Shown here in pieces: positions 19,315 through 27,931 of a stretch of 64,000 nucleotides of DNA. Source of the stretch: Acidobacteriaceae bacterium (GTDB lineage: Bacteria > Acidobacteriota > Terriglobia > Terriglobales > Acidobacteriaceae); the NCBI GenBank assembly GCA_025356095.1, contig JANXUR010000064.1:1-64000 (forward strand). Direction: 5' to 3'. Under the pieces are notes generated by a model, which worked only from the letters and a program-made list of their open reading frames with translations, ran no database searches and was not told where the DNA came from. Within the stretch, counting starts at the first letter, position 1. The number at the start of each line of letters is the position of its first letter. Position numbers and translations under genes: made by a program.

Positions 19315-19919
19315 GCCCGTGACTTCGACCTGCGTGGGTCGTGAGCGGGGATTCCCCCAACTGCTTTTGCCCAGAGACACCCCACAGGGCAGCTAGGTGT
19401 GAAGCTATGCCAAACCGGCGCTCAGGATTCGCTGCCAAAATTAAATAAAACGAACTATATTCGTTTAGTAAGGTATAAATTTCCGCCACTTCACCGCTGC
19501 TCTTACCTTCGCCACCACCACTCGCCTGTTCCGTGGCTGCACCAGAATCCGCCACCGGCCACTCTGCACAAATCTGGAGTGGGAGCCATCCCACCGCAGT
19601 CCTCGGATGGGCGGCACTACGAGTCAGTGGCTGCACCTCCGCTTAGGGGCCAACCCCGCCCCTGCCCCCCGGCATCTAAATGGTCACGCTAAGTGCTTTG
19701 CGGAGGCTGCGGGTAGCAGTGGCGGGCAGTGGCGGGAAGTGGCGGAGCCGTTTTTGCGTCCGCTCCTTGTGTTAACCTTTTAATCAGCATTCATTTACAA
19801 AAGTGGTGCCACAAATCCGAGGAAGAGCAGGTTCCGCGCTCCGGCGCGACCACCGGCAGCTCCCGTAGTTTCCGCACGTATCCCTCTCCCCGGATATCCA
19901 GACAGCTCGGAGGAGCTCA
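19315..19919. other. 605-bp non-coding region upstream of the SBBP protein
   Basis: No supported gene. It contains an AT-rich patch with a perfect inverted repeat (19448-19466), a -10-like TATAAA at 19474-19479, and near 19720-19745 three copies of GTGGCGGG-like sequence. The minus-strand frame over 19250-19636 has no ribosome site or family resemblance. The region probably holds the promoter and a long leader for the 19920 gene. Confidence 0.5.
19448..19466. promoter_or_regulatory. Inverted repeat AAACGAA-N5-TTCGTTT, operator-like
   Basis: Two perfect 7-bp arms around CTATA, set in an AT-rich island and followed eight bases later by TATAAA. This is the size and form of a repressor-dimer site. 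The cognate regulator is unknown. Confidence 0.4.
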
Positions 19920-22900
19920 GTGATTTTGAAGAACTTTGTGTTGGCGAAGAACCGCGTAGCTACCGCGACCGCGGCTATTCTCCTCGCGTCGCTCATGAGC
20001 GCCCTGCCGACTGCCGCCCACGCGGCGGTTTCGGCCCAATCCACCGTTTCGTCCCCCTCGAGTTCCGCTTTCGGCCAATCGGGCAAGCTCGCCGCCTTTC
20101 TTAAGGCGCCGCTGAGCTTTGAGCCCAATCAGGGCCAGAGCAGCGCCGGAGTCAAGTTCCTTTCCCGCGGCGCAGGCTATGGCCTGTATTTGCAGCCCAC
20201 AGAAGCAGCCTTGGTGCTGAACCACGCTGACGCTGTCCAGAGCACGGTGCACCTGCAATTCGCCGGCGCCCTGCCCACCGCCACGCTGGTTGCCGAACTG
20301 CCGCAAGCGGGCTACAGCAACTACCTAACGGGCAGCGACCCGGCCCAGTACCACACCCGCATCCCCCACTTCGGGCAGGTTCGATACAGCGGCCTTTATC
20401 CCGGTGTGGACGCCATCTTTTACGGCAACCAGCACAAACTGGAATATGACTTTGTAGTAGCTCCCCACGCTAGTGCAGGTAGCATCGCGCTGCACATCGC
20501 AGGCGCAGAAAAGATCACTCCCCTCGCCGATGGTGCGCTGGCGCTTTCCCTAGGTGGCCGTGAGCTCCGCATGGAAGCCCCGATTGCTTACCAGCAGATT
20601 CGTGGCTCGCGCCACGAAGTGGCCAGCCGCTACGTTCTGGCGGGTAATGAAGTTTGCTTCGCCCTCGGCCAGTATGACGCCTCGCAGCCGCTGGTGATTG
20701 ACCCCGTGCTCAGCTACGCCAGCTACCTTGGCGGCGCGGGTGATGAAAGCAACCTGCACATCGCCATTGATTCCTCGGCCGTCAGCCTCTACGTGGCAGG
20801 CAGCACCACTTCTTCGGTATTTGACCCCGCGCCCACCCCCGGCGTCATTCAGAACACACTCAAGGGCGCGCAGAACCTTTTTATCAGTAAGTTCGATGTC
20901 AGCGGCACCGGCCTCATCTACTCCACCTACCTTGGCAGCACGGGCACAGACACGCTCGCGGGCATCGCGGTGGATGGCTCGTTTAATGTAGATGTGGCTG
21001 GCTCGACCTCTGGTGCCGACTTCCCCACCACCGCAACCACCGCCTATCAGACGGCTCCCAAGGCTGCGGGCACGCATATGTTCTTTACGCAGTTGAAACC
21101 AGACGGCACCGCCCTGCTCTATAGCACCTACTTGAGCGGCAGTCTGGAAGATGACGCTGCGGGGTTAGCTGTGGATAATCTGGGCAAAGCCTATCTGGTC
21201 GGGCGCACCGTTTCGGTGGATTTCCCTGTCACCGGCAACGTGTTTCAGCAGAACATCAAGGGCAATTCGGCTTTTGTAGTGGCGAAGATTGACCCCACGC
21301 TAATTGGCCTCGCCAGCGGCGTGTATGTGACCTACTTTGGCGGTAGTGTGCCCGTCGGCTGTGTGCACGAGGATGGAGCCATCGCGGTGGATGCCAGCTA
21401 CGACGCTTTTGTCGCGGGTACTACCACTTGCACCGACTTCACCGCAGTCAACGCCTTTCAGACAACACTGACGGGGGGTCGCGATGCGGTGATCGCGCGC
21501 TTCAATCCCCAGGGCGGCGGCACTACGTCGCTGACCTACTTCGGCGGTTCAGTTGACGACAGCGCTACTGCCATCGCGGTAGATACTGCGGCAAACGTCT
21601 ATGTGACCGGCGAAACCGGGTCCTCGAATCTGCCGAAACAAACCTCCACCGTCTTTCCGCAGGCGCAGTCTGCGCTGGGCGATGGCACTTGCGCCACCAC
21701 ACTCGACCAGTGCGGTGACGTCTGGTATGCCAAGCTGACCGTCCCCACTTCCTCCACTATGACGCTCGTCTACTCCACTTATCTGGGCGGAGCGGGCGTG
21801 GATAAAGGCTTGACGATTCGAACCGATGCCAGCCAGAACGTGTTTATCGGGGGAACTACCAGCGCTGCGAACTTCCCGCAGTTGAACGGCTTTGGCTTTG
21901 CCTACGCGGGCGGCGCAGATGGCTTTCTCGCCCGTTATGACAACAACGGTGTGGCCCAGTACGCCGCACTGTACGGTGGAGCGGGCGATGATCATGTCAC
22001 CAGCCTGGTGCTCGACGTGAACGACATCGTTTATGCCACGGGCGACACTACTTCTACCAATCTGCCTACTGTGGGCCCGGTGCAGCCCGCCAATGGCGGT
22101 GGCACCGATGGCTTTGTTCTGAAGATTGGCGGGACCAGTGACCTGCAGGTTACGGCCGCAGCTACCGCAAACCCCATCGGCATTGGCAATGACGTGACCG
22201 TGAAATTCACCATCACAAATAATGGTCCCGAGTCGGCAGTGAACTCAACCTTCACCGATAACATTCCGACCTCAGGCGCGACCTTCAAGTCCATCGCCAC
22301 CAGTCAAGGTGCCTGCACTACGACGGTGGTCTCTAATACTGTCTCGTGCGCGATGGGCGTGATTGCTCCGGCCAAGACCGTCACCGTCACCGTGGTGCTG
22401 ACCCCGCTGAACGCCGGCACTTTCAGCAATGGCGGCTTTGCCAGCGTGCTGGCTCCAGCCGTAGATCCGAACCCGGGCAACAACTCAGCCGTGGCATCCA
22501 CCAGCATTGTGGACTTCTCAGTTGCGACGCAAGAGCCAGTGGTGCAAACCGTCAGCTCAGGCACCTCCGCTGCATGGCAGGTGCAAGTGAGCCCGGGTAC
22601 GATAGCTTCCCCGGCTACGGTGTTCCCCAACAACATTTCGCTTATTACCGCCATTACGCCCGCACAGACTTCCATTACCTGCGTATTTCAGAATGTGCCG
22701 ATTACCGGCCCGCTGACGGGAGCGGTGACCCGGCAGGTCACCTGTCAGACTATCCAGCGGCCTACTGTTACAGCCTCACTCGCGCCCGACCGCAGCATGT
22801 ATGCCGCGACATGGTTGCCATTAGGCGGCTTCGGCTTCGTGGCCTTGGGCTTTGGCGCACTCCGCCGCCGCCGCAAGTTCCTGCTGCTGGCCTTGGCGCT

Positions 22901-23048
22901 CGGCATCCTTGCCACGCTCAGCGCGTGCAGCAGTTCCAAGACCACTGCTACCACCATCGGAACTCCGGCGGGCGTCTATACCCTGACGTTTACCGCATCC
23001 TCGGGTTCCACCGCCCACACCACCACCGCGACGCTCAACGTGAACTAG
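19920..23048 (+). CDS. Large secreted SBBP-repeat protein with DUF11 domain and unusual C-terminal anchor
   Basis: 1042 aa from GTG 19920, with GGAGG upstream. A signal peptide (about 1-36, ending AHAAV) is followed by a domain beginning FEPNQGQSSAGVKFLSRG (DUF7948-like), then SBBP beta-propeller repeats (YSTYLGGAGVDKGLTI, VDTAANVYVTGETGS) over about residues 250-740. A DUF11 Ig-like domain follows (VTVKFTITNNGPESAVNSTF). The tail has the order LPLGGFGFVALGFGALRRRR, a hydrophobic helix, then a lipobox-like LSAC and a short Ser/Thr-rich beta segment. It is probably a cell-surface or secreted protein; substrate unknown. A strong stem-loop follows the stop. Confidence 0.8.
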   Translation: MILKNFVLAKNRVATATAAILLASLMSALPTAAHAAVSAQSTVSSPSSSAFGQSGKLAAFLKAPLSFEPNQGQSSAGVKFLSRGAGYGLYLQPTEAALVLNHADAVQSTVHLQFAGALPTATLVAELPQAGYSNYLTGSDPAQYHTRIPHFGQVRYSGLYPGVDAIFYGNQHKLEYDFVVAPHASAGSIALHIAGAEKITPLADGALALSLGGRELRMEAPIAYQQIRGSRHEVASRYVLAGNEVCFALGQYDASQPLVIDPVLSYASYLGGAGDESNLHIAIDSSAVSLYVAGSTTSSVFDPAPTPGVIQNTLKGAQNLFISKFDVSGTGLIYSTYLGSTGTDTLAGIAVDGSFNVDVAGSTSGADFPTTATTAYQTAPKAAGTHMFFTQLKPDGTALLYSTYLSGSLEDDAAGLAVDNLGKAYLVGRTVSVDFPVTGNVFQQNIKGNSAFVVAKIDPTLIGLASGVYVTYFGGSVPVGCVHEDGAIAVDASYDAFVAGTTTCTDFTAVNAFQTTLTGGRDAVIARFNPQGGGTTSLTYFGGSVDDSATAIAVDTAANVYVTGETGSSNLPKQTSTVFPQAQSALGDGTCATTLDQCGDVWYAKLTVPTSSTMTLVYSTYLGGAGVDKGLTIRTDASQNVFIGGTTSAANFPQLNGFGFAYAGGADGFLARYDNNGVAQYAALYGGAGDDHVTSLVLDVNDIVYATGDTTSTNLPTVGPVQPANGGGTDGFVLKIGGTSDLQVTAAATANPIGIGNDVTVKFTITNNGPESAVNSTFTDNIPTSGATFKSIATSQGACTTTVVSNTVSCAMGVIAPAKTVTVTVVLTPLNAGTFSNGGFASVLAPAVDPNPGNNSAVASTSIVDFSVATQEPVVQTVSSGTSAAWQVQVSPGTIASPATVFPNNISLITAITPAQTSITCVFQNVPITGPLTGAVTRQVTCQTIQRPTVTASLAPDRSMYAATWLPLGGFGFVALGFGALRRRRKFLLLALALGILATLSACSSSKTTATTIGTPAGVYTLTFTASSGSTAHTTTATLNVN

Positions 23049-23072
23049 CGAGACTGGTTCCACCATGCAAGA

Positions 23073-23107
23073 AATGGGCCGCCCTTAGACGTTGAGGGCG
23101 GCCCATT
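23073..23107. terminator. Bidirectional stem-loop between convergent genes
   Basis: Perfect 13-bp arms (23073-23085 and 23095-23107; AATGGGCCGCCCT and its complement) with a 9-base loop, between the stops of the SBBP protein and the NtrC-type regulator. There is no long T run, only a short TTTC on the minus strand, so efficiency is uncertain. Confidence 0.7.
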
Positions 23108-23123
23108 CTACGTCTGCTACCCG

Positions 23124-24536
23124 CTAGCGCCCGGCAGATGTACGCTGCACACGCGGGTCCGGTTCCGACGTCAGCCCATGTTGCTTCATCTTCTGTAACA
23201 GTTCGCGATAGCTTAAACCTAGTTGCTCGGCAGCCACCCGCCGGTTCCAACGAGAATCTTCCAGCGCCCGTGCCAGACGAACTGCCTCGCTGGCATCCTG
23301 AGCAAAAGGCTTTGCCACGCCACCTTCTGTCAGGCCGCCGACAGCCGCACTTTGCCCTGCCGAAGTCAGTCCGCGAATCTCGCGCAGCGCACTCTCTTCA
23401 TCGCCCAGCACCAAATAGCGCTTCACAAAATTCCCCAGCTCACGCAGATTCCCCGGCCAGGAATACTCGTGGCAGGCCACCAGCATGGCGGGCGATACCG
23501 GCAATATGGGTCGCCCCAGCCGCTCTGCCGAACGCACCATAAAATGCTTCAGCAGCAGCGGAATCTCTTCTTTACGCTCACGCAGTGGCGGAATCTGCAA
23601 TGTCAAAGCACTCAGTCGGTAGTAGAGGTCCGCGCGCAGTTGCCGGTTTTGCAGCGACGACTGCACGTCAATATTGGTCGCAGCCAACACCCGCGCATCG
23701 CACTTCAACTGCGTGCGTCCCCCCAGCCGGCTAAAAGTGCCATCCTGCAACACGTGCAGCAGCTTGGCCTGTAACTGCGGCGGCATCTCGCCGATTTCAT
23801 CTAAGAAAAATGTACCCTTCTGGCATTGCTCGAATTTGCCGGGCTTGGCCTGCACCGCGCCGGTAAAGGCACCCGCTTCATAGCCAAACAGCTCGCTTTC
23901 CAGCAACTCAGCGGGGACAGCAGCGCAGTTCACTTTCAGAAACGGCTTGCCTGCCCGCGATGAGAGCTTGTGGATCAAGTGCGCCGTCACCTCTTTGCCG
24001 GTGCCGCTTTCCCCCAGAAGCAAAACCGGAACATCCACCAGCGCCATCCGTCCGGCTTGTTCACGCAGCTTGCGCGTGGCATCACTCGCCGCCAGAAAAT
24101 AGAGATCGTCGGTTAGCTCTTCCACCGTCTCAATCGGCCCTTGTGGCTTCTCTTGTGCCATGGCGATCACCGCATCCAGATCCGGCTTACGGAAGGGTTT
24201 GGTGACGTAGTCGAATGCACCCAACTTCATGGCTGCTACCACCTGATGCGTGTCACTCACGCCCGTCAACATCACTACTTTTACTGCCGGAAAATCGCGC
24301 CGCGTCTCAGCCAGTGTCACCATGCCGTCGCGCTCGGGCATCATCATATCGAGCAGCATCAGGTGGGGCTTCAGCCCGCCTCGCAGCAGCGCCAGTGCTT
24401 CCTCGCCGCTCACCGCCGTGGACACTCGATGCCCATCCAGCTCCAGCAGCGTGTGGATGTAGCGCAGCATGGCCGCGTCATCATCTACGGCCAGAATACG
24501 CAGCGGCTCGGCGTGGGGTAGAAACACAGTTTTCAT
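23124..24536 (-). CDS. Sigma-54-dependent response regulator (NtrC type)
   Basis: 470 aa from ATG 24536, whose ATGA overlaps the stop of the upstream kinase gene. Receiver domain about residues 10-125 (ILAVDDDAAML, phospho-acceptor Asp in LMLLDMMMPERDG, Lys in VTKPFRKPD). AAA+ domain about 150-385 with Walker A GESGTGKE, the sigma-54 contact loop GAFTGA, Walker B FFLDEIGEMP and WPGNLREL. A Fis-type helix-turn-helix ends the protein (NRRVAAEQLGLSYRELLQKMKQHG). It is probably phosphorylated by the neighbouring kinase and activates RNA polymerase with sigma-54 at unknown promoters. Confidence 0.93.
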   Translation of the reverse strand: MKTVFLPHAEPLRILAVDDDAAMLRYIHTLLELDGHRVSTAVSGEEALALLRGGLKPHLMLLDMMMPERDGMVTLAETRRDFPAVKVVMLTGVSDTHQVVAAMKLGAFDYVTKPFRKPDLDAVIAMAQEKPQGPIETVEELTDDLYFLAASDATRKLREQAGRMALVDVPVLLLGESGTGKEVTAHLIHKLSSRAGKPFLKVNCAAVPAELLESELFGYEAGAFTGAVQAKPGKFEQCQKGTFFLDEIGEMPPQLQAKLLHVLQDGTFSRLGGRTQLKCDARVLAATNIDVQSSLQNRQLRADLYYRLSALTLQIPPLRERKEEIPLLLKHFMVRSAERLGRPILPVSPAMLVACHEYSWPGNLRELGNFVKRYLVLGDEESALREIRGLTSAGQSAAVGGLTEGGVAKPFAQDASEAVRLARALEDSRWNRRVAAEQLGLSYRELLQKMKQHGLTSEPDPRVQRTSAGR

Positions 24537-25459
24537 AGAGGACTCGGGCGCGAACGCAGTCCGGAGTCGGTCTTGCCCCCTGGAGTTTGCACAGGCAGTA
24601 GGAAGTGGAAGTTGCACCCCGCGCCCAATTCGCTTTCCACCCAGATTTTTCCACCACAGGCATGAATCAGCCGCCGCGCAATGGAAAGCCCCAGTCCGGT
24701 GCCGTCCGCCGTCTGGCTGGCTTCCGGCAGACGAAAAAATTCGTCGAAAATTTCCAGATGATACTCCGCTGCAATCCCCGGCCCATTGTCCGTCACCCGC
24801 ACCCGTACGGCATTCGGACCCTCAAAGTGGCGCCTGCGACGTTCGTTCTCTGCCAACTGCGTGGCGTCGAATTCCCGGCCCGGCTCCGGGTTTGCGCGCC
24901 GCCGTTCCCAGCGATATAGCTCCGCCTGCACCGTGACCGAGCCGCCAGCGGGCACGTACTTGGTCGCATTCTCCAGCAGATTCGAAACCACGCGCTGCAC
25001 TTTGTTGTTATCGAGCGGAAATGGCGGCAAACTGGCATTGCGCACGTGGTAGAGCGCAATGCCTCGCTCGCGGAATCGCGGCTCCCAAAGTGCGCACATC
25101 TCCTGCAATGACGTACCAATATCGCCCATCGCAAAGCGGCACTGCATCGTGCCCGCCTCCAGTGCGCCCAGCGTCAAAAAATCTTCCACCAGCAACTGCA
25201 GGCGCTGACCTTGTTGCTGCATCTGCTCCAGCACACTGCGCTGCCGTGAAGAAATCAGCCCGATCCTCTCCGTCAGCAACAGGTCGGTATAACCTGCCAC
25301 CACGCCTAGCGGCGACTTCAAATCGTGCGCAATGGAGGCCATTGCCGCGCACAATCGTTCGTGGCGAAACTCCGCCGCCGCCAGTTGGGGTTCCAATCCT
25401 CTTTGCTCGCCCGCCAAGTTGCCCGTCACTTCGCCCGTTACAGTCCTCATATCTTGCAC
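24533..25459 (-). CDS. Cytoplasmic sensor histidine kinase
   Basis: 308 aa from GTG 25459; ATG 25450 is equally possible and neither has a strong ribosome site. There is no membrane span and no recognisable sensor domain. The N-terminal about 35 residues look helical, then the dimerisation H-box SIAHDLKSPLGVV carries the phospho-acceptor His. The ATPase part has the N-box (RVVSNLLENATKYVP), G1 (DNGPGIAAEY) and G2 (GTGLGLSIARRL). It is cotranscribed and translationally coupled with the NtrC-type regulator. The signal may come from a partner protein. Confidence 0.9.
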   Translation of the reverse strand: MQDMRTVTGEVTGNLAGEQRGLEPQLAAAEFRHERLCAAMASIAHDLKSPLGVVAGYTDLLLTERIGLISSRQRSVLEQMQQQGQRLQLLVEDFLTLGALEAGTMQCRFAMGDIGTSLQEMCALWEPRFRERGIALYHVRNASLPPFPLDNNKVQRVVSNLLENATKYVPAGGSVTVQAELYRWERRRANPEPGREFDATQLAENERRRRHFEGPNAVRVRVTDNGPGIAAEYHLEIFDEFFRLPEASQTADGTGLGLSIARRLIHACGGKIWVESELGAGCNFHFLLPVQTPGGKTDSGLRSRPSPL

Positions 25460-25608
25460 ACCAATAGTTCCAGACTACGTGCGCGGATGGCATTGCGCAG
25501 CCTGCCGAAAGGGAATTCCCGTTCGTAACCCATTACCTTCGGGCACTTGCACCCCGCTTCATCGTCATCCCTGCTAATGTTCATGCAGCTTCCGCCGAAG
25601 ACATCTTT

Positions 25609-26697
25609 GTGACTCTCCGCCGTGCCCCTGATTCCGCCCCAGCACTGCCGCCTGCTGAAGTATTGTTCGGCAACACGGCGGCGATGGCTCGCTTGCGCGA
25701 CCGACTGCATCGCGCTGCCGCCAGCACCGTGCCCGTACTTATTCAAGGCGAAAGCGGCACCGGCAAAGACTTGCTGGCCCGACTGATTCATGCACAGTCA
25801 CCGGTAGCAGGCGGGCGCTTTGTCCGCGTAAGCTGCCCGGCCATTCCCGGCAATTTGATGGAAAGTGAGCTCTTCGGCTACGAAAAAGGCGCGTTTACCG
25901 GAGCCACCACCAACAAACCCGGCCGCATCGAACTGGCCCACCATGGCACCCTCTTCCTCGACGAGATTGCCGAACTTGATCCACCCTTGCAAGCCAAGCT
26001 GCTGCACTTGTTGCAGGATGGCTGTTTCTCTCCCATTGGCGGGGAACAGGAATTGCAGGTGGACGCGCGCATCCTCGCCACCACCAATCGCACCATTGCC
26101 GACGTAGTTGCCAGCGGCGCCTTACGTCAGGATTTGCTCTACCGCATTGGCGTGGTCACACTTACCGTGCCGCCGTTGCGCGAACGTGTGGAAGATCTGC
26201 CTGCGCTGGTCGCCTACTTTCTCGACTGCTATCGTGCAACGCTGCAGAGCCACTCAAGTTCTTTGGGTGCAGAATCGCGCCCGGAACGTATGCTCTCCGC
26301 AAGCACCATGTCGGCGATGCGCAACTATGCTTGGCCGGGCAACATTCGCGAGCTGGAAAATTTGATCCAGCGCTACCTCATTCTTGGCGACGAATCCGTC
26401 ATCCTTTCTGGACTGAGCAGTGGAGCGCCCGCTTACCCGCTGCAAGACCTTCCTCTGGATGGCTCCGTACCCCTGAAGGTCGTAACCCAGCGTGCCATTA
26501 AAGAGATTGAACGCCGCGTGATTCTCGCCGTCCTCCACCAGCATCGCTGGAACCGCAAGAAGGCCGCCGCAACGCTCGACATCAGCTACCGCGCACTGCT
26601 CTACAAGATTCGCGAACTGGGCGTACCCGCCCGCAGCCGCCGCACCCCTGTGCCACTTCCGCTGAAGCTCCGTGCTGCCCACGTCACTCAGCCCTAG
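25609..26697 (+). CDS. Sigma-54 activator lacking a receiver domain
   Basis: 362 aa from GTG 25609, the first start in this frame; the ribosome site is weak, so the exact start is uncertain. Residues about 20-255 are a complete AAA+ sigma-54 activator domain (LFGNTAAMARL, GESGTGKDLLARL, GAFTGA in GYEKGAFTGATTN, FLDEIAELDPPLQ, WPGNIRELENL). A Fis-type helix-turn-helix follows (NRKKAAATLDISYRALLYKIRELG). There is no receiver or other input domain, so control must come from expression level or partner proteins. It is divergent from the kinase-regulator operon with 149 bp between, and closely resembles the AAA+ and DNA-binding parts of that regulator. Confidence 0.9.
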   Translation: MTLRRAPDSAPALPPAEVLFGNTAAMARLRDRLHRAAASTVPVLIQGESGTGKDLLARLIHAQSPVAGGRFVRVSCPAIPGNLMESELFGYEKGAFTGATTNKPGRIELAHHGTLFLDEIAELDPPLQAKLLHLLQDGCFSPIGGEQELQVDARILATTNRTIADVVASGALRQDLLYRIGVVTLTVPPLRERVEDLPALVAYFLDCYRATLQSHSSSLGAESRPERMLSASTMSAMRNYAWPGNIRELENLIQRYLILGDESVILSGLSSGAPAYPLQDLPLDGSVPLKVVTQRAIKEIERRVILAVLHQHRWNRKKAAATLDISYRALLYKIRELGVPARSRRTPVPLPLKLRAAHVTQP

Positions 26698-26799
26698 CCT
26701 TTCGTGATGCTGCCCTATGCCTTTGAAGCTGTCACGCTAGGGATGCGCATCCCCCGCTGCGCCGATGTAACTAGCAGCACAGTTCAGGAAGGTATTGTC

Positions 26800-27873
26800 A
26801 TGAAAAAAATTGTTCTCACGCTGGTGGCGGGGATTGCACTATTGCTTTCAGGTTGTGGCGACGACCGCACTGCCACATCTACCACACCCGCAGTAGCGCT
26901 TACGGGCAGCTTTCTCGCTGGCCAAGATGGCAACGTGCGTTGGAGTTGGGTCTTTACCAACGGCCAGTTCACCGGCACCGATGTCACCAACAGTCTGCAC
27001 TACTCTGGCACGGCGACGGCACTCCCCAGCGGCTTTCAGAAGCTGCTCATCACTACGTCCGACGACCCTGCGCTAGCCACTCTACCCACCACCGCTTACG
27101 CTATGGTGATGCCCGGCGAGGCTATCGTCATCAAGCCTTCTACGCAGAGTGACCCCACGCGCGCCATCGTGGGCGCAGGCCTGGGCCACTGCCCCAGTGC
27201 GGATGCCACCTACAGTTGGCTCACCGTGCCTAAAAACGGATGGGACGCTACCGACTACGCTCTCGGCCAAACTCATTTCACACCGACTTTGCCCGCCATC
27301 GCCATGACGCACGACTTTGACTTCTTCGATGGCTCGCTGCGTTCGCATGGCACGCCGCCCGCCTACACCTGTACCAATGGATTGATCGTCAGTGACACTG
27401 ACCCCGCCGTGCTAGCTGTCTCCCCGCACGGCGTGTATCTGGCTTACTGTGGCCCTGTGCTCAGCGGGCTCATCGGCGTGGTAGACCCTGCGATTAACTT
27501 TACGGTGAATGACTTAGTCGGCCCCGGCCATCACTTCCGTGGCATGACCTTCCAGAACCGGCCGTCCGGTGACCAGACTACGCTGGTTTGGGCTCAAGGC
27601 GACCATCACGATGGCTTCGACCTGAATACGTATACCAACGTAGAAACGAATGCCATTTCTGTAGATTCGGCGACCGCGCTGCAAGTGACGCTCGGCACCG
27701 CCAACTCTGGCCAGCGTTTTACCGGTACTCTCACCGACGCCGCCGGTACCCACGCCTTCCAATATGTCGTTGCGTGCCTTTCCAATGGTAAGTACGTTAT
27801 CTTCGGCTTCGGCTACATCACCACTGGTGGCGGCAACACCTATCCCTATAATCTGGCGCTGCTGGAACAGTAG
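26800..27873 (+). CDS. Secreted lipoprotein of unknown function
   Basis: 357 aa from ATG 26800, with AGGAAGG upstream. The signal is a lipoprotein type (MKKIVLTLVAGIALLLSGC, lipobox LSGC near residue 19). The mature protein starts with a Thr-rich linker, then a compact domain rich in beta-strand pattern (FLAGQDGNVRWSWVFTNGQF, then YSGTATALPSGFQKLLIT). No catalytic motif is recognised. It is followed by a likely terminator and has no clear operon partner; the upstream activator ends about 100 bases away. Confidence 0.75.
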   Translation: MKKIVLTLVAGIALLLSGCGDDRTATSTTPAVALTGSFLAGQDGNVRWSWVFTNGQFTGTDVTNSLHYSGTATALPSGFQKLLITTSDDPALATLPTTAYAMVMPGEAIVIKPSTQSDPTRAIVGAGLGHCPSADATYSWLTVPKNGWDATDYALGQTHFTPTLPAIAMTHDFDFFDGSLRSHGTPPAYTCTNGLIVSDTDPAVLAVSPHGVYLAYCGPVLSGLIGVVDPAINFTVNDLVGPGHHFRGMTFQNRPSGDQTTLVWAQGDHHDGFDLNTYTNVETNAISVDSATALQVTLGTANSGQRFTGTLTDAAGTHAFQYVVACLSNGKYVIFGFGYITTGGGNTYPYNLALLEQ

Positions 27874-27896
27874 AGTGCGTTGCGAGCCAACCGGGT

Positions 27897-27931
27897 GCCC
27901 CGTTCCAGCTTCGTTGGGCGGGGCTTCTTCT
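27897..27931 (+). terminator. Stem-loop after the lipoprotein gene
   Basis: GCCCCG (27897-27902) pairs with CGGGGC (27919-27924) and is followed by TTCTTCT. It lies 24 bases after the lipoprotein stop, in a suitable place for termination. The loop is large (16 bases). Its T-rich tail enters the end of the convergent oxidase gene. Confidence 0.5.
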
